Shown here piece after piece: positions 1 through 7,216 of a stretch of DNA of 11,112 nt. The DNA is taken from contig CANRLY010000054.1 in assembly GCA_947631585.1 (NCBI GenBank), forward strand, positions 1 through 11,112, given 5' to 3'. Source of the DNA: an uncultured Clostridia bacterium. GTDB taxonomy: Bacteria; Bacillota; Clostridia; Oscillospirales; Ruminococcaceae. Below the pieces are notes generated by a model. The model worked only from the letters and a program-made list of their open reading frames with translations, ran no database searches and had not been told where the DNA came from. The first letter of the stretch is position 1. Each line of letters starts with the position of its first letter. Position numbers and translations under genes: made by a program.

Positions 1-1127
1 TCAGACTGCCTACAGGCGAAAAGGTCATGGCGATGACTTCGGTGATACCTTCCGCCAACAACGAGTACGAGGCGGTGAGAATGTTGGTCTCCATGAAAAA
101 CGTGGACAGCCAGATCTACATCGCAGCTGCGGTGATAATCCTTGTGGGACTGGCGATAATCGCACTGATGTTCGCTTCGGGACTGTTTTTTGTAAAGTCC
201 ATCGTTTACCCGGTAAGGCAGATAGGCGAGGCGGCAAGGAAGTTCGCAACGGGCGACCTTACCCAGAGGATAGAAAAACGCTCTGAGGACGAGCTGGGCG
301 AACTGTGCGACAGCGTAAACTACATGGCGGAAGAGCTTTCTAACGCCGAATCGGTGAAAAACGAGTTCATTTCTTCTGTTTCACACGAACTGAGAACGCC
401 TCTCACCGCCATAAAGGGCTGGAGCGAAACGCTTTCGGCAATAGACGACAGGGAAATGACGCTGAAAGGTCTCAGGGTGATCTCCAGCGAAACGGAAAGG
501 CTTTCACAGATGGTGGAGGAACTGCTGGACTTTTCTAGGATACAGGACGGCAGACTTACTTTGCAGAAAGATAAGATAGATATTCTGGCGGAACTGGGAG
601 AAACGGTGCTTATCTACCAGGAAAGAGCTAAGATAAGCGGCATAACGCTCAATTACTACGAGCCGGAGATGCTGCCCTTCGTAAACGGCGACAAGAACAG
701 GCTCAAACAGGTGTTCATAAATATAGTTGACAATGCGGTGAAATACTCCGATAAAGGCGATACGGTCTCGGTGGAGGCTTACGAGCAGGGCGGCGATATC
801 TGTATAACCGTCTCCGATACGGGACTGGGCATTTCCGCCGATGACCTGCCCAAGATAAAGACAAAGTTCTTTAAAGCCAACCATACACGGCGTGGAAGCG
901 GAATAGGTCTGGCAGTGGCGGACGAGATAATCACTATGCACGGAGGAACGCTTACTATAAACAGCGAACTTGGAGTCGGCACAACGGTTATGATAACCCT
1001 GCCGGCGATAAGCAGTGTTGAGAATAACAGCAGCCAGGCGGAAACGGTCAGCGTGGAGGTCATTTCCACTGAAAAAGAGGTAATGCGCCAAGCCGCAGAA
1101 GAAAGGGATAATTCCGATGAGCAGTAA
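1..1127 (+). CDS. Sensor histidine kinase, 5'-truncated by window edge
   Basis: This is a membrane sensor kinase of a two-component system, expected to autophosphorylate on His and pass the phosphate to a response regulator that is not in the window. The frame is open to the left edge (first whole codon at position 3), so the true start and most of the sensor domain lie upstream; the ATG at 27 is internal. Counting from that Met, residues 30-58 are a transmembrane helix, about 57-110 a HAMP linker, and SHELRTPLTAIKGW (His120) the HisKA phosphoacceptor. The N-box KQVFINIVDNAVKY, G1 box DTGLGIS and G2 box GSGIGLAV mark the HATPase_c domain (about 215-327). An acidic tail of about 40 residues follows. 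The layout resembles the PhoR/WalK/ResE class, but the stimulus cannot be read from this part. The 3' end overlaps the next gene by 11 bp. Confidence 0.93.
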   Translation, partial: RLPTGEKVMAMTSVIPSANNEYEAVRMLVSMKNVDSQIYIAAAVIILVGLAIIALMFASGLFFVKSIVYPVRQIGEAARKFATGDLTQRIEKRSEDELGELCDSVNYMAEELSNAESVKNEFISSVSHELRTPLTAIKGWSETLSAIDDREMTLKGLRVISSETERLSQMVEELLDFSRIQDGRLTLQKDKIDILAELGETVLIYQERAKISGITLNYYEPEMLPFVNGDKNRLKQVFINIVDNAVKYSDKGDTVSVEAYEQGGDICITVSDTGLGISADDLPKIKTKFFKANHTRRGSGIGLAVADEIITMHGGTLTINSELGVGTTVMITLPAISSVENNSSQAETVSVEVISTEKEVMRQAAEERDNSDEQ

Positions 1128-2073
1128 AAACAAAAAGGAAGAAAAGTTCAAGACGAAGATAGGCGGTCAGGCTCTTATAGAGGGAGTAATGATGAGGGGA
1201 GTGGATACCTCCGCTATGGCGGTAAGACTTCCCGATGGACAGATAGCTCTGGAAACATGGCCGGCAAACAACGGAAAGAACGCTCCGTGGTATAAGAAAG
1301 TGCCGTTTGTACGGGGAGTGGTAAACTTTGTTACTTCTCTTATAGAGGGGTACAAGTGCCTTTCAAAGTCGGCGGATATGGCTATACCGGACGAAGAACC
1401 GGAGACTAAGTTTGAAAAGTGGCTGGACGAAAAGTTCGGCAATAAGATAGTGACGATAGTTTCGGCGGTATCTATGGTCATAGGAGTGGCGCTGGCGCTG
1501 CTGCTTTTCATGTACCTGCCGTCTCTCATCTCAAAAGGTCTGGGAAAGATAGTCCATATGAACGACTTCGTAAAGACGCTTACTGAGGGTATCATAAAGA
1601 TAGTGATATTCGTGGTGTATATCGGGGTGACAGGACTTTCAAAAGATATGCGCCGTATGTATCAGTACCACGGGGCTGAACACAAGACCATCGCCTGTTA
1701 CGAGGCAGGTTTGCAGCTCAGCACCGAAAATATCAGAAAGCAGTCACGCTTCCACCCACGCTGCGGAACGAGTTTTATTTTCATAATACTGTTTATAAGC
1801 ATACTGGTGTTCTCGCTGCTGAGACTGCCCTGGGAAAATACCCTGCTGAGAATGGTCTGCAAACTGGCGCTTATGCCGTTTGTGATAGGGATAGCTTACG
1901 AGATAATCAGACTTGCCGGAAAGTACGACAATATCCTTACACGGATAGTTTCATTTCCGGGAATACAGCTCCAGCGGCTGACTACCAGAGAGCCGGACGA
2001 CTCAATGATAGAAGTTGCGGCGGCGTCCATGAGACCTTGTATACCGGAAGATAAAGGACAGGCGGTATGGTAA
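1117..2073 (+). CDS. YqhQ-type DUF1385 integral membrane protein
   Basis: This is a 318-residue protein of the DUF1385 (Bacillus subtilis YqhQ-like) family; its biochemical role is, to my knowledge, unknown. Recognisable family signatures are GGQALIEGVMMRG (residues 16-28), YHGAEHKTIACYE (184-196), RFHPRCGTSF (211-220) and a C-terminal PGIQLQRLTTREPDD block. The invariant His, Glu and Cys residues in these blocks suggest metal binding or catalysis, which is inference only. Hydrophobic stretches at about 111-138, 157-174, 217-236 and 246-266 predict four membrane helices. The ATG at 1117 lies inside the kinase gene, with GAAAGGG at 1101-1107 as ribosome binding site. Its stop overlaps the prmC start by 7 bp. 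In Firmicutes this family often sits directly upstream of prmC, which supports both calls. Confidence 0.9.
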   Translation: MSSKNKKEEKFKTKIGGQALIEGVMMRGVDTSAMAVRLPDGQIALETWPANNGKNAPWYKKVPFVRGVVNFVTSLIEGYKCLSKSADMAIPDEEPETKFEKWLDEKFGNKIVTIVSAVSMVIGVALALLLFMYLPSLISKGLGKIVHMNDFVKTLTEGIIKIVIFVVYIGVTGLSKDMRRMYQYHGAEHKTIACYEAGLQLSTENIRKQSRFHPRCGTSFIFIILFISILVFSLLRLPWENTLLRMVCKLALMPFVIGIAYEIIRLAGKYDNILTRIVSFPGIQLQRLTTREPDDSMIEVAAASMRPCIPEDKGQAVW

Positions 2074-2903
2074 CGGCAGGAGAGCTGTTTTCCCGGTGCG
2101 TGAAGCTGCTGGGGGAACAGGACAGTGATGTGCGGTTCGATGTGAGATGTATCTTCGAGGACTTGCTGGGGGAAAGAATACCTGACCGTGACAGACCGAT
2201 AGACGAACAGCAGGAAAGGGAGATACTCAGTCGGGTAAAGCGGCTGTCGGAGGGGTATCCCCTGCAATACCTCAGCGGCAGGTGGGAGTTCATGGGAATG
2301 ACTTTCAAAGTGGGGGAAGGTGCGCTTATCCCCAGACCCGATACTGAAACTCTGGCTGAATACGCCGCAAAAACGCTTTCGGGCAAGAAAGACCCGGTGG
2401 TCTGCGACCTGTGTTCAGGGACAGGCTGCCTGGGGATATTCTTAGAAAGAAAACTGCGCTGCGAAACTTACTGCGTGGAGCTTTATGAGCAGGCTTTTGG
2501 CTTTCTGGAAGAGAATATACGACTGAACGGTTCCCTGGCAAAGGCGGTGAGAGCCGATGCGCTGAACGAAAATACCCCCTTGCAGCTGCCGATGCTGGAT
2601 ATGATAGTCTGCAATCCGCCTTACCTTTCGGCGGAGGATATGCAGAAACTTGACAAAAAGGTGAGCTTTGAACCGGCGACTGCCCTTTACGGCGGAGAGG
2701 ACGGGCTTGACTACTACCGCACGATAACAAGGCTTTGGAAAAAACGCCTGCTGCCGGAGGGAAAACTGGCGTTCGAGGTGGGCGCAGGAATGGACGATCA
2801 GGTCTCTGAGATAATGATAAGGCACGGCTTCAGAAACGTGCGCTCCGCCAGGGACTTGAGCGGCATACCAAGGATAGTCTACGGAGACGCACCGGAGCTT
2901 TAA
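2067..2903 (+). CDS. prmC: Peptide chain release factor N5-glutamine methyltransferase
   Basis: PrmC (HemK) uses S-adenosylmethionine to methylate the glutamine of the GGQ motif in release factors RF1 and RF2, raising termination efficiency; it acts in the cytosol. The 278 residues match the usual family length. An N-terminal helical domain (about 1-75, ending PLQYLSGRWEFMG) is followed by LIPRPDTE (87-94), the SAM-binding glycine motif DLCSGTGCLG (114-123), the catalytic/substrate NPPY (183-186) and EPATALYGGEDGLDYYR (202-218). The cysteine in DLCSGTG, where many homologues have Gly, is a mild variation. The start at 2067 overlaps the stop of the upstream DUF1385 gene, implying translational coupling. 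prfA, a frequent neighbour of prmC elsewhere, is not adjacent here. Confidence 0.95.
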   Translation: MVTAGELFSRCVKLLGEQDSDVRFDVRCIFEDLLGERIPDRDRPIDEQQEREILSRVKRLSEGYPLQYLSGRWEFMGMTFKVGEGALIPRPDTETLAEYAAKTLSGKKDPVVCDLCSGTGCLGIFLERKLRCETYCVELYEQAFGFLEENIRLNGSLAKAVRADALNENTPLQLPMLDMIVCNPPYLSAEDMQKLDKKVSFEPATALYGGEDGLDYYRTITRLWKKRLLPEGKLAFEVGAGMDDQVSEIMIRHGFRNVRSARDLSGIPRIVYGDAPEL

Positions 2904-2908
2904 CAGTA

Positions 2909-2938
2909 CAGACATTTGGACAGAATGTGTGTTATGAT
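2909..2938 (+). promoter_or_regulatory. Probable recA promoter with extended -10
   Basis: TATGAT at 2933-2938 is preceded by TG at 2930-2931, giving the extended -10 TGTTATGAT. A weak -35, CAGACA (2909-2914, four of six matching TTGACA), lies 18 bp upstream. Transcription would start near 2945 and leave a 5' UTR of about 57 nt. GAATGTGTGTTA (2923-2934) overlaps the -10 and is a poor match (6 of 8 fixed bases) to the Gram-positive LexA half-site pattern GAAC-N4-GTTC, so SOS control is possible but not shown. Confidence 0.5.
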
Positions 2939-3001
2939 ATTTAAGGACCTAAGGTTTCAAATAAAGTCATTGCCCGAAAACAGGGCGGAAAGGAATCAAT
3001 T

Positions 3002-4186
3002 ATGGCGATCGACAAGAAAAAGAACGACAAGAAGATGATCGAACTTCCCAAGACGGACGAGGAGAAGAAAAAGGCGCTGGACACGGCTATCGCACAGATA
3101 GAAAAGACCTACGGCGCAGGGGCTGTTATGAGAATGGGTCAGAAGAGCGCAATGAACGTTGCGGCGATACCTACAGGCTCTATGACGCTGGATATGGCTC
3201 TGGGTATCGGCGGAGTCCCAAGGGGAAGGATAGTAGAGGTGTACGGCCCTGAAAGCTCCGGAAAGACTACCGTTGCGCTGCATATCGCCGCAGAAGCCCA
3301 GAAGCTGGGGGGAACGGTGGCGTTCATCGATGTGGAACACGCCCTTGACCCGGTGTATGCGGCAGGACTGGGAGTGGATATAGACGAAATGCTGGTATCC
3401 CAGCCGGACAGCGGCGAACAGGCTCTTGAGATCGCAGAAGCTCTGGTAAGGTCGGGGGCTATAGACTGTATAGTTCTGGACTCGGTGGCGGCTATGGTCA
3501 CCAAGGCGGAAATAGACGGCGATATGGGAGACGCCCATGTGGGTCAGCTGGCAAGGCTCATGTCCCAGGCGATGAAAAAGCTCACCGGCGTTATCTCCAA
3601 GTCAAACTGCGTGGCGGTGTTCATCAATCAGGTGCGTGAGAAGATAGGCGTCATTTACGGAAACCCGGAGACTACTCCCGGCGGAAGAGCGCTGAAATTC
3701 TACGCTTCGGTGAGGATAGAGGTCAGAAGAGGCGAACAGATAAAGAACGGCGCAGAGGTCATCGGCAACAGAACAAGGTGCAAGGTGGTAAAGAATAAGG
3801 TAGCGCCGCCGTTCAAAGAGTGCGAGTTCGATATCATGTACGGAAAGGGTATCTCCAGAGTGGGTGAAGTCCTCGACCTTGCCACCGACCTGAATATCAT
3901 CAAAAAAGGCGGAGCGTGGTTCTCTTACGGGGATATGAAAATAGGTCAGGGCAGAGACAACGCCAAAGAGTGGCTGGAGTCTAATCCTGAAGTTATGAAA
4001 GAGATAGAAGAAAAGATCAAGGAAAACGCCTCCGAGCTGGTGATGGTCTCTAAGAAGAACAAGAAGGCGGCTCAGTTGAAAGAACAGGCGGACAAGGCGG
4101 CAACAGCTGCGCAGACCCCTGCTCAGGCGGACGTTACCATAAATGCCGACGATGATTTTGAGGAGTTCGCTCCGGCGGAAGACTGA
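3002..4186 (+). CDS. recA: Recombinase RecA
   Basis: RecA forms ATP-dependent filaments on single-stranded DNA, catalyses homologous strand exchange and acts as co-protease for LexA cleavage in the SOS response. The 394-residue product has Walker A GPESSGKTT (82-90), the catalytic glutamate in FIDVEHALDP (Glu112), the Walker B strand CIVLDSVAA, loop L1/L2 segments including TPGGRALKFYASVR (225-238), and an acidic C-terminal tail ending DDDFEEFAPAED that usually restrains filament assembly. It is slightly longer than the E. coli protein because of a Lys-rich N-terminus and an Ala/Gln-rich linker before the tail. GGAAAGGA at 2987-2994 is the ribosome binding site for the ATG at 3002. A small GCCC/GGGC hairpin (2972-2986) sits directly upstream of it. 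recX follows with 1 bp between stop and start. Confidence 0.99.
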   Translation: MAIDKKKNDKKMIELPKTDEEKKKALDTAIAQIEKTYGAGAVMRMGQKSAMNVAAIPTGSMTLDMALGIGGVPRGRIVEVYGPESSGKTTVALHIAAEAQKLGGTVAFIDVEHALDPVYAAGLGVDIDEMLVSQPDSGEQALEIAEALVRSGAIDCIVLDSVAAMVTKAEIDGDMGDAHVGQLARLMSQAMKKLTGVISKSNCVAVFINQVREKIGVIYGNPETTPGGRALKFYASVRIEVRRGEQIKNGAEVIGNRTRCKVVKNKVAPPFKECEFDIMYGKGISRVGEVLDLATDLNIIKKGGAWFSYGDMKIGQGRDNAKEWLESNPEVMKEIEEKIKENASELVMVSKKNKKAAQLKEQADKAATAAQTPAQADVTINADDDFEEFAPAED

Positions 4187-4187
4187 T

Positions 4188-4802
4188 ATGGCTGAAGTTA
4201 CCGAAGCGGAAAGATACAAGGGCGATACCTGCAAAGTGGTGCTGGATAACGGGGAGACCTATTTCTGGAACTTTCGGGTGGTGTCGGAACTGGGCATAAG
4301 AAAAGGCGTTCAGATGCCGCAGTCGGCGGTAGAACAGGCTCAGAGGGCGGATACCCTGAGAAAAGCAAGAGAACGTGCGCTTTATCTGCTGGACGAAAGG
4401 GACTATTCGTTTGTGGAGCTTTACAAAAAGCTGGAGCGGAACTATCCGGAGGATATCTGCCTGGAAGTGGTGAATGGTCTGGCAGAGCTGAAACTGGTGG
4501 ACGACAGACGTTATGCCGAAAAACTTGCCGAAAAGCTGGTTGAGGTCAAAAAGCTGGGCTACTACCGGGCAAGGCAGGAAATGCTGGCTAAGGGTCTTGA
4601 CAGGGAACTGACGGAAGAGATACTCTCCGGGTACGAGGAGGACACCGACCAGAGACTGGCGGAACTTATAGAAAAGAAGTACGCCCGCAGGATAACAGAT
4701 GAGGATTCCCTGAGAAAAGTGAAAAATGCACTTGTAAGGCAGGGTTATTCATATTATGATATAGATAGGGTCATGGGGGAGATGTTCTTTGAGGAGGACT
4801 AG
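4188..4802 (+). CDS. recX: RecA regulatory protein RecX
   Basis: RecX binds RecA filaments and modulates them, usually limiting filament growth and ATPase activity. The 204-residue product has the helical three-repeat RecX architecture: RKARERALYLLDERDYS (about 58-74) begins the first repeat, and GLAELKLVDDRRYAEKLAE (97-115), LGYYRARQEMLAKGLD (123-138) and the C-terminal ALVRQGYSYYDIDRVM (181-196) follow. An N-terminal segment of about 50 residues precedes the core, as in many Firmicute RecX proteins. The frame is open 15 codons further upstream (to 4143), inside recA, but the ATG at 4188, 1 bp after the recA stop, is the natural coupled start and gives the expected length. There is no obvious terminator after its stop. 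Confidence 0.93.
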   Translation: MAEVTEAERYKGDTCKVVLDNGETYFWNFRVVSELGIRKGVQMPQSAVEQAQRADTLRKARERALYLLDERDYSFVELYKKLERNYPEDICLEVVNGLAELKLVDDRRYAEKLAEKLVEVKKLGYYRARQEMLAKGLDRELTEEILSGYEEDTDQRLAELIEKKYARRITDEDSLRKVKNALVRQGYSYYDIDRVMGEMFFEED

Positions 4803-4826
4803 GACTGGCAAGGCGCTTTTCCCCCC

Positions 4827-4854
4827 TTGACATATCAGAAATTTAGTGTAAAAT
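4827..4854 (+). promoter_or_regulatory. Sigma-A-type promoter upstream of rimO / fold-back element
   Basis: TTGACA (4827-4832, perfect -35) is followed after 16 bp by TAAAAT (4849-4854, five of six for -10). The predicted transcription start, near 4861, falls at the first bases of the long inverted repeat 4859-5053. Transcripts would therefore begin with the structured element and read into rimO, because no + strand terminator is visible between the element and the gene. Confidence 0.7.
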
Positions 4855-4858
4855 ATAA

Positions 4859-5053
4859 ATAGCAGTGCAGAGCCGTACCCAAGTCGGTTTTTGCAGGCAT
4901 ATTTCCGCCAATACGTCGTTGCCAGCCCTTGCCATACGCAAGTATGCCTGCGGTCTGTCGCCTGGTCTTGACGAAAATCTGCTCTGCAAAAACTGCTTCG
5001 CACCTCATGGCGAGGGGTTTTGAGGCGACTCGGATCCGGCTCTACACTGCTAT
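4859..5053. repeat. Long fold-back element: MITE-like or structured RNA
   Basis: The two ends are inverted copies: 4859-4886 pairs with 5026-5053 in 24 of 28 positions. The pairing continues inward with 4887-4896 to 4984-4993 (10 of 10, GTTTTTGCAG/CTGCAAAAAC) and 4897-4911 to 4968-4982 (12 of 15). The apex carries CATAC-GCAA-GTATG (4933-4946). The right arm has an extra insert, 4994-5025, able to form CCTC/GAGG or CCTCA/TGAGG hairpins. TA dinucleotides flank the core at 4860-4861 and 5051-5052, as expected for insertion of a Tc1/mariner-IS630-type miniature transposable element. No protein is encoded. The alternative is an RNA gene or leader structure, since a promoter starts right at its left edge. 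The palindrome is certain; its nature is not. Confidence 0.75.
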
Positions 5054-5127
5054 AGTAATTCAGTAAGTTAATCAGCTGACCGCATGGGGCAGGGCGTATC
5101 CCGGCGGCAGGAAAGGGAGTTCGTTAA

Positions 5128-6456
5128 ATGGCAGTCAGAGTCGGTATGGTGTCGCTGGGGTGTCCTAAAAATCAGGTGGACGCCGAACATATGATGTGGT
5201 CGCTGAGGGATTCCGGCTTCGAGATAGTTCAAGATGCGGCGCTGGCAGACGTGGCAGTCATAAATACCTGCGGATTCATACAGTCTGCCAAACAGGAGGC
5301 TATCGAGACTATACTTGAGTTCGGAAAGCTCAAGGAGGAGGGCAGGATAAAGGCTCTTGTGGTCACAGGCTGCCTTTCTGAAAGATACAAGGACGAAGTG
5401 AAAGCTGAGATCCCCGAAGCGGACGCAGTGGTGGGTCTTGGAAGCCAGAAGGATATAGCCGCCGTCATAAACGGCATTATCCGGGGAGACGGAGACGTCT
5501 GCGCTTACGGCAAAAAGGAGGATCTGAAACTGGACGGGGGAAGGATAATTTCCACTGAGCCGTTTTATGCCTACATAAAAATTGCCGAGGGCTGCGACAA
5601 CTGCTGCTCTTACTGCGCTATACCGTCAATCAGGGGAAGATTCCGCTCCAGACCGATGGAGAGCGTTATCGAAGAAGCTAAATGGCTGGCTTCGGTGGGA
5701 GTGAAGGAACTGGTGGTCGTGGCGCAGGACACCACACGGTACGGAGAGGATCTGTACGGCGAACCTAAGCTGGCGGAGCTTCTGGAGGAGCTTTGCAGGA
5801 TAGACGGGTTCAGGTGGATACGCACCCTTTACAGTTACCCCGAAAGGATAACCGACAAGCTTATCCAGACGGTGAAAACACAGGATAAACTGGTTAAATA
5901 TTTTGACATACCAATACAGCATTGCTGTGATGAGATACTTAGAAAAATGAACCGCAAAAGCGATAAAAAGAGTCTTATGGAGCTTATTGAAAAGCTGAGG
6001 AGAGAAATTCCCGATGTGACTCTGAGAACTACCCTGATAGCAGGTTTTCCCGGTGAGACGGAAGAACAGTTCGAGGAGCTTTGCAGGTTCGTGAAAGAAG
6101 TGCAGTTCGACAGGCTGGGCTGCTTTGCTTACTCCCCGGAGGAGGGTACGGCGGCATATGAGATGGACGGTCAGCTGGACGAAAAGACAAGAGAAAGACG
6201 TGCAGAACTGATAATGGACGAACAGATGCGCATTTCAGACAGACTTAACGAACAGAAGATAGGACAGACTCTTGAAGTGGTGGCGGAGGGCTTTGACAGG
6301 TACGCCGAATGTTGGTTCGGGCGGTCTTGTCAGGACGCACCGGAGATAGACGGGAAGATATTCTTTACCGCTGAAAAGAAGCCGTCTGTGGGAGAATTTG
6401 TGAAAGTAAAGATAGAGGACGTGCTGGATTACGACCTTATCGGAAGCGTAGTTTGA
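5128..6456 (+). CDS. rimO: Ribosomal protein S12 methylthiotransferase RimO
   Basis: RimO is a radical-SAM enzyme that methylthiolates the conserved aspartate of ribosomal protein uS12. The 442 residues have the full three-domain layout. The N-terminal UPF0004 domain has cluster cysteines Cys12, Cys48 and Cys82 (contexts SLGCPKNQVD, NTCGF, TGCLSERY). The radical-SAM domain has the CX3CX2C motif CDNCCSYC (Cys156, 160, 163), followed by AIPSIRGRFRSRP and VVAQDTTRYGEDLYGE, the latter typical of RimO rather than MiaB. A C-terminal TRAM domain occupies about 377-440. GGGAG at 5115-5119 is an 8-bp-spaced ribosome binding site for the ATG at 5128. pgsA follows after 30 bp and is probably in the same transcript; RimO-PgsA adjacency is common in Clostridia. 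Confidence 0.96.
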   Translation: MAVRVGMVSLGCPKNQVDAEHMMWSLRDSGFEIVQDAALADVAVINTCGFIQSAKQEAIETILEFGKLKEEGRIKALVVTGCLSERYKDEVKAEIPEADAVVGLGSQKDIAAVINGIIRGDGDVCAYGKKEDLKLDGGRIISTEPFYAYIKIAEGCDNCCSYCAIPSIRGRFRSRPMESVIEEAKWLASVGVKELVVVAQDTTRYGEDLYGEPKLAELLEELCRIDGFRWIRTLYSYPERITDKLIQTVKTQDKLVKYFDIPIQHCCDEILRKMNRKSDKKSLMELIEKLRREIPDVTLRTTLIAGFPGETEEQFEELCRFVKEVQFDRLGCFAYSPEEGTAAYEMDGQLDEKTRERRAELIMDEQMRISDRLNEQKIGQTLEVVAEGFDRYAECWFGRSCQDAPEIDGKIFFTAEKKPSVGEFVKVKIEDVLDYDLIGSVV

Positions 6457-6486
6457 TGAAATCTGGTTTCGGAAAGGAATTGACTG

Positions 6487-7029
6487 ATGAATCTGCCAAA
6501 TAAACTGACAGTGCTGAGAGTTGTGCTGATACCGTTCTTTGTGGCGGCGATGCTTATAGAAGCAGTCCCGAAAAATGTACTTGTTGCTCTGGGGATATTC
6601 GCTTTGGCATCGGTGACAGACTGGTTTGACGGAAAGATCGCCAGAAAAAACGGATTGGTGACTACTTTCGGGAAGTTTCTCGACCCGCTGGCAGACAAGA
6701 TGCTGGTCATGGCGGCGCTTTGCTGTATGACTTACCTTGGCTGGATAGACGTGGTGGCTGTGATAATAATTCTTGCAAGGGAATTTATGGTCTCTGCGCT
6801 GAGGCTGGTGACCGCCGGCAACGGAGTGGTCGTTCCTGCCGGCATATGGGGCAAGATAAAGACGGCGTTCACTATGGCGGCGCTTATTGTTATAATGGCA
6901 ATGGAAGGTCTGGGATACGGAAAGTTTCTGGTGAACGAAATACTCATCTGGATCTCTGCCGGACTGACAGTTGTCTCCGGCGTGCAGTATCTGGCGGCTT
7001 ACTGGCAGTATATAGACTCCAGCAAATAA
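6487..7029 (+). CDS. pgsA: CDP-diacylglycerol--glycerol-3-phosphate 3-phosphatidyltransferase
   Basis: PgsA makes phosphatidylglycerophosphate from CDP-diacylglycerol and glycerol-3-phosphate, the committed step to phosphatidylglycerol and cardiolipin, in the cytoplasmic membrane. The 180-residue product is of usual length and carries the CDP-alcohol phosphatidyltransferase signature D-G-x2-A-R-x8-G-x3-D-x3-D as DGKIARKNGLVTTFGKFLD plus the last Asp (residues 48-70). Hydrophobic helices surround it (about 7-25, 31-47, 70-100, 118-142 and 150-175). It begins MNLPNKLTVLR, the typical family N-terminus. GGAAAGGA at 6471-6478 serves the ATG at 6487. It lies 30 bp downstream of rimO and is followed by a leader with a terminator, so it is likely the last gene of its transcript. 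Confidence 0.95.
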   Translation: MNLPNKLTVLRVVLIPFFVAAMLIEAVPKNVLVALGIFALASVTDWFDGKIARKNGLVTTFGKFLDPLADKMLVMAALCCMTYLGWIDVVAVIIILAREFMVSALRLVTAGNGVVVPAGIWGKIKTAFTMAALIVIMAMEGLGYGKFLVNEILIWISAGLTVVSGVQYLAAYWQYIDSSK

Positions 7030-7145
7030 GCAGTCGCAGAACGCATATCCAGGCTTAGTCAAGCAGGCTTATCAGGGTCTTGCGCCGAAGGTCATACGGG
7101 GGAAGCCGGTGACCGGGCAATTGGCAATGACCGCAGTTTTGACTG
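7030..7145 (+). promoter_or_regulatory. Structured leader upstream of cysE-cysS
   Basis: Between the pgsA stop and the terminator lies a non-coding stretch rich in possible pairings: GCAGTC (7030-7035) with GACTGC (7141-7146), GGTCAT (7090-7095) with ATGACC (7127-7132), and GCAGT (7133-7137) with ACTGC (7142-7146). The last pairing touches the foot of the terminator stem, so the two could be mutually exclusive. CAGGCTTA is repeated at 7050-7057 and 7064-7071. I see neither a T-box sequence nor a complete known riboswitch consensus, and no convincing promoter, so its identity as a regulatory leader is inference. Confidence 0.4.
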
Positions 7146-7190
7146 CCTCCTTGGAGCAAGAGCTTTGCTTTGGGGAGGTTTATATTTTTG
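7146..7190 (+). terminator. Intrinsic terminator/attenuator before cysE
   Basis: CCTCC (7146-7150) pairs with GGAGG (7174-7178). The stem continues through G-T wobbles and AGCAA/TTGCT-type pairs to a short loop near 7160-7164, giving about 14 base pairs. A U-rich run, TTTATATTTTT (7179-7189), follows. It could simply end the rimO-pgsA transcript or serve as an attenuator for cysE-cysS; the pairings upstream of it allow the second reading. Confidence 0.75.
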
Positions 7191-7216
7191 AACTATCATT
7201 TAAGGAGGAAAGACGA

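Noticed and set aside
4143..4187. Upstream start for recX inside recA.
   Set aside because: The extra 15 residues have no RecX similarity, and the ATG at 4188 directly after the recA stop gives the expected protein.
4809..4829. CAAGG/CCTTG hairpin after recX as a terminator.
   Set aside because: The stem is only 5 bp with a long loop, is not followed by a T-run, and overlaps the -35 of the next promoter.
4749..5003. A minus-strand open frame of 84 codons across the end of recX and the fold-back element.
   Set aside because: Its sequence is dictated by the inverted repeat and the recX complement, it has no ribosome binding site, and it resembles no protein I know.
4859..5053. 6S RNA (ssrS) or SRP RNA identity for the fold-back element.
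   Set aside because: Size and closing stem fit a 6S RNA loosely, but there is no clear large symmetric central bubble and the long stems are too continuous. No SRP GGAA-type apical domain is seen. TA-flanked ends offer a simpler explanation.
7030..7145. Cobalamin, SAM or T-box riboswitch in front of cysE.
   Set aside because: Only short look-alike fragments occur (GGGAAGCCGGTGA, CTTATCA). The rest of each consensus is missing, there is no AGGGTGG-type T-box, and the leader is too short for a cobalamin or T-box RNA.
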